From positions 1 to 64,000 of the forward strand of contig NW_019775949.1 of assembly GCF_001039355.2 (NCBI RefSeq): DNA of 64,000 nt, written 5' to 3'. Position 1 is the first letter of the stretch. Every line of letters begins with the position of its first letter. The DNA is from Lingula anatina (lineage: Eukaryota; Brachiopoda; Lingulata; Lingulida; Lingulidae). Shown in pieces: positions 62,414 through 64,000 of this stretch. The translations under genes were made by a program, and so were the position numbers. The notes under the pieces were generated by a model. That model was not told the origin of the DNA. It was given only the letters and a program-made list of their open reading frames with translations, and searched no databases.

Positions 62414-63917
62414 CTGCGGACTGCCGTCTGCATTGACGCACCAGCAGCTGAAATGAAAAACCCAGAAAATATTTATCAAGTAAAAGTAGAAAAAACAATT
62501 TGAATAACTCTGTCATCAAAGACAAAAAATATGGTCAGAAGAATTTATCTTTACGGTAGATATAGTAGTTTTAAGAAGTGTAGGTATAAAAATGAAAGTT
62601 TTTCATGAACACTTTCTATTGTAGGCCTACACGTTACGTAGTACACGTGTAGTACAACTTGATGTAGTACAATTCATGTAGTACACGTGTATTTTTGGTC
62701 TAAAATTAAGTTTTCTCTCATCTAAGAGGACACAAAGACAAGGCATTTGGAACATATAGCCGTTAACATATTTTTTTCTTCAATTTGTTAAATGATATAA
62801 ACCACATGCTATGCCATAGACTTCAGCCAGTCATCTTGTTCGTTATCAAACTTCCACTATTTTGCCTATTCATACAAAAATTTCGAAGTTGATTAGTTGT
62901 CTGCCAATCGACGAGGCCGTCTTCAAGAATCCCAACTTCAGAATACAAGTCTAAATAATCTATTTCCCTTACCGTTCTAAATAGCACTGCTTGGGTCCAA
63001 ACGTGCCGTCATTGTTACAACTGGGAGAAAAGTTAAAACGCGTCGACAACATGGCCTGTGCCCAGCAATTTGAAGATAACGAAGGTTCTTGCCACTTAAC
63101 GTCCTCTGCAGAGTAATATATAATAAAGTTCCTTTAACCAAGCAACTAATGGAATAATATAAATTGTCAAATAAATCAAAATACCAACCATATAGGGGCC
63201 TACCCGGGTGCCATTCCTGACATGGGTCTACCATACAATAAATATATATCATTTATTTTTAAGAAAAACTGTAGTTTGTCGATGGGAAATTTAATGATTC
63301 AAATCTGATCTTGGGCCTACTGAATGACAGATCACAAAAGTTCCAGAACACTTGCCATGAATGTAGTTCGTACCATTAAATGCCACATAGAAATAGTTCA
63401 AAGATTTCATTAAAATTTACTAAACGAGATACTTACTCTCTGGGTTATCAGAAAACCTAAGCCCAAACTTCCGCTTTAGTTTTTCCCGTACTGCAATGGG
63501 CCCGTTCGCTTTTACACTAGCCGGTTTTTTGCTAGGCAGATCAACGTCTGTTTCTATGCCAGTCCCTTCAAATCTTGAGATTTTTTTTGCCGGTTTAACA
63601 TTATCATACTTTTTAATTTTATTTTCCTGCTTTTCGAGTTTTTCAGAATTCCTCGAATCTTCATCCTTGTCGTTATCATTTTTATGCACAATTTCAGTTG
63701 GCCGATTGATTTTCTTTTGCCCGAAAGGAAGCGCAGGCTTGATATGTGCAAGTTTATTGCTCACGTCAAATGAGAAACCGTCACTCCCTTCAGCATTGAT
63801 AACAGTAGCTTCTGATCCTTTAGGTAAGAAATCTTCTTCGTTGCCAAACTTTTCTGCCGCAAATGCACAACAGATAGTTCCAAACAGAAATATCATCAAC
63901 CATTCTGAAAAATCCAT
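62414..63917 (-). CDS. Secreted protein with thyroglobulin type-1 domain (3' end not resolved)
   Basis: Exons in transcript order: 63437-63917, 62973-63105, 62414-62447, all phases fitting (216 residues so far). The first exon starts MDFSEWLMIFLFGTICCAFA, a clear signal peptide, then a lysine/acid-rich, probably disordered stretch of about 130 residues (DNDKDEDSRNSEKLEKQENK, KKISRF, REKLKRKFGLRF). Exons 2-3 form a thyroglobulin type-1 domain: NCWAQAM, SPSCNNDGTFGPKQCY and the hallmark CWCV, followed by NADGSPQ. Five of the six expected cysteines are visible; the sixth should be in the next exon. Such domains occur in matricellular proteins (SMOC, testican, nidogen, IGFBP) and cysteine-protease inhibitors. 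The N-terminus matches none I recognise, so no symbol is given. Basic runs such as KRK could be proprotein-convertase sites (inference). The gene is convergent with the Munc13-like gene. Confidence 0.82.
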
Positions 63918-64000
63918 TGCAAGGATTTAAATTTTGAGTTCGCCTAAAGCTAAACGGCCGTTTGCAACAGAGCGTCGCAGGAATTACGTCATCACCTCGT

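Noticed and set aside
63496-63930. 144-codon plus-strand frame at the window end
   Set aside because: Antisense shadow of the signal-peptide exon of the thyroglobulin-domain gene, whose minus-strand reading has a signal peptide and matching splice phases.
1-64000. CRISPR arrays, bacterial operons, rRNA or tRNA genes
   Set aside because: No regularly spaced direct repeats with unique spacers, no Shine-Dalgarno gene strings, and no cloverleaf or rRNA sequence recognised by eye.

Overview
The window is a piece of a nuclear genome from an intron-rich animal, most likely a bilaterian invertebrate. The grounds are AT-rich DNA, GT-AG introns with clear splice signals, small exons (36 to 612 nt), many microsatellites, short inverted-repeat transposons and one non-LTR retrotransposon fragment. 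The conserved proteins look close to their vertebrate counterparts. I cannot fix the phylum from sequence alone; a marine deuterostome or lophotrochozoan is a guess. Gene models below were assembled by hand from splice sites, reading phase and family knowledge.

Layout: (1) 38-484, +, last two coding exons of an ASH2L homologue. (2) 2358-6815, -, a complete 11-coding-exon geranylgeranyl diphosphate synthase (GGPS1), with a probable 5' UTR exon ending at 8680. (3) About 8700-9140, a probable shared promoter region between GGPS1 and FBXL15. (4) 10916-12435, +, a three-coding-exon F-box/LRR gene matching FBXL15. (5) 17196-59057, +, a complete 33-coding-exon Munc13-like gene of the BAIAP3/UNC13D (Munc13-4) family encoding 1263 residues (C2 - MUN - C2). 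Its 11.3-kb first intron holds a ~3.7-kb near-identical tandem duplication (junction marked by an N), and the second copy carries a 5'-truncated LINE. (6) 62414-63917, -, the 5' part of a secreted protein gene with a thyroglobulin type-1 domain, convergent with the BAIAP3-like gene.

The genes belong to different cellular processes (histone H3K4 methylation, isoprenoid synthesis, SCF ubiquitin ligation, dense-core or secretory vesicle exocytosis, extracellular matrix or protease control). I see no operon-like functional logic. The only linked regulation suggested is the head-to-head GGPS1/FBXL15 pair.

The most interesting points are: a probable minor-spliceosome (U12-type) intron in GGPS1 with apparent GT-GG termini; at least three families of foldback or terminal-inverted-repeat elements with several copies each, one copy in the probable BAIAP3-like 3' UTR; and the tandem duplication, which may be an assembly artefact of two haplotypes. 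I found no CRISPR array, no bacterial-type system and no clearly undescribed gene system.
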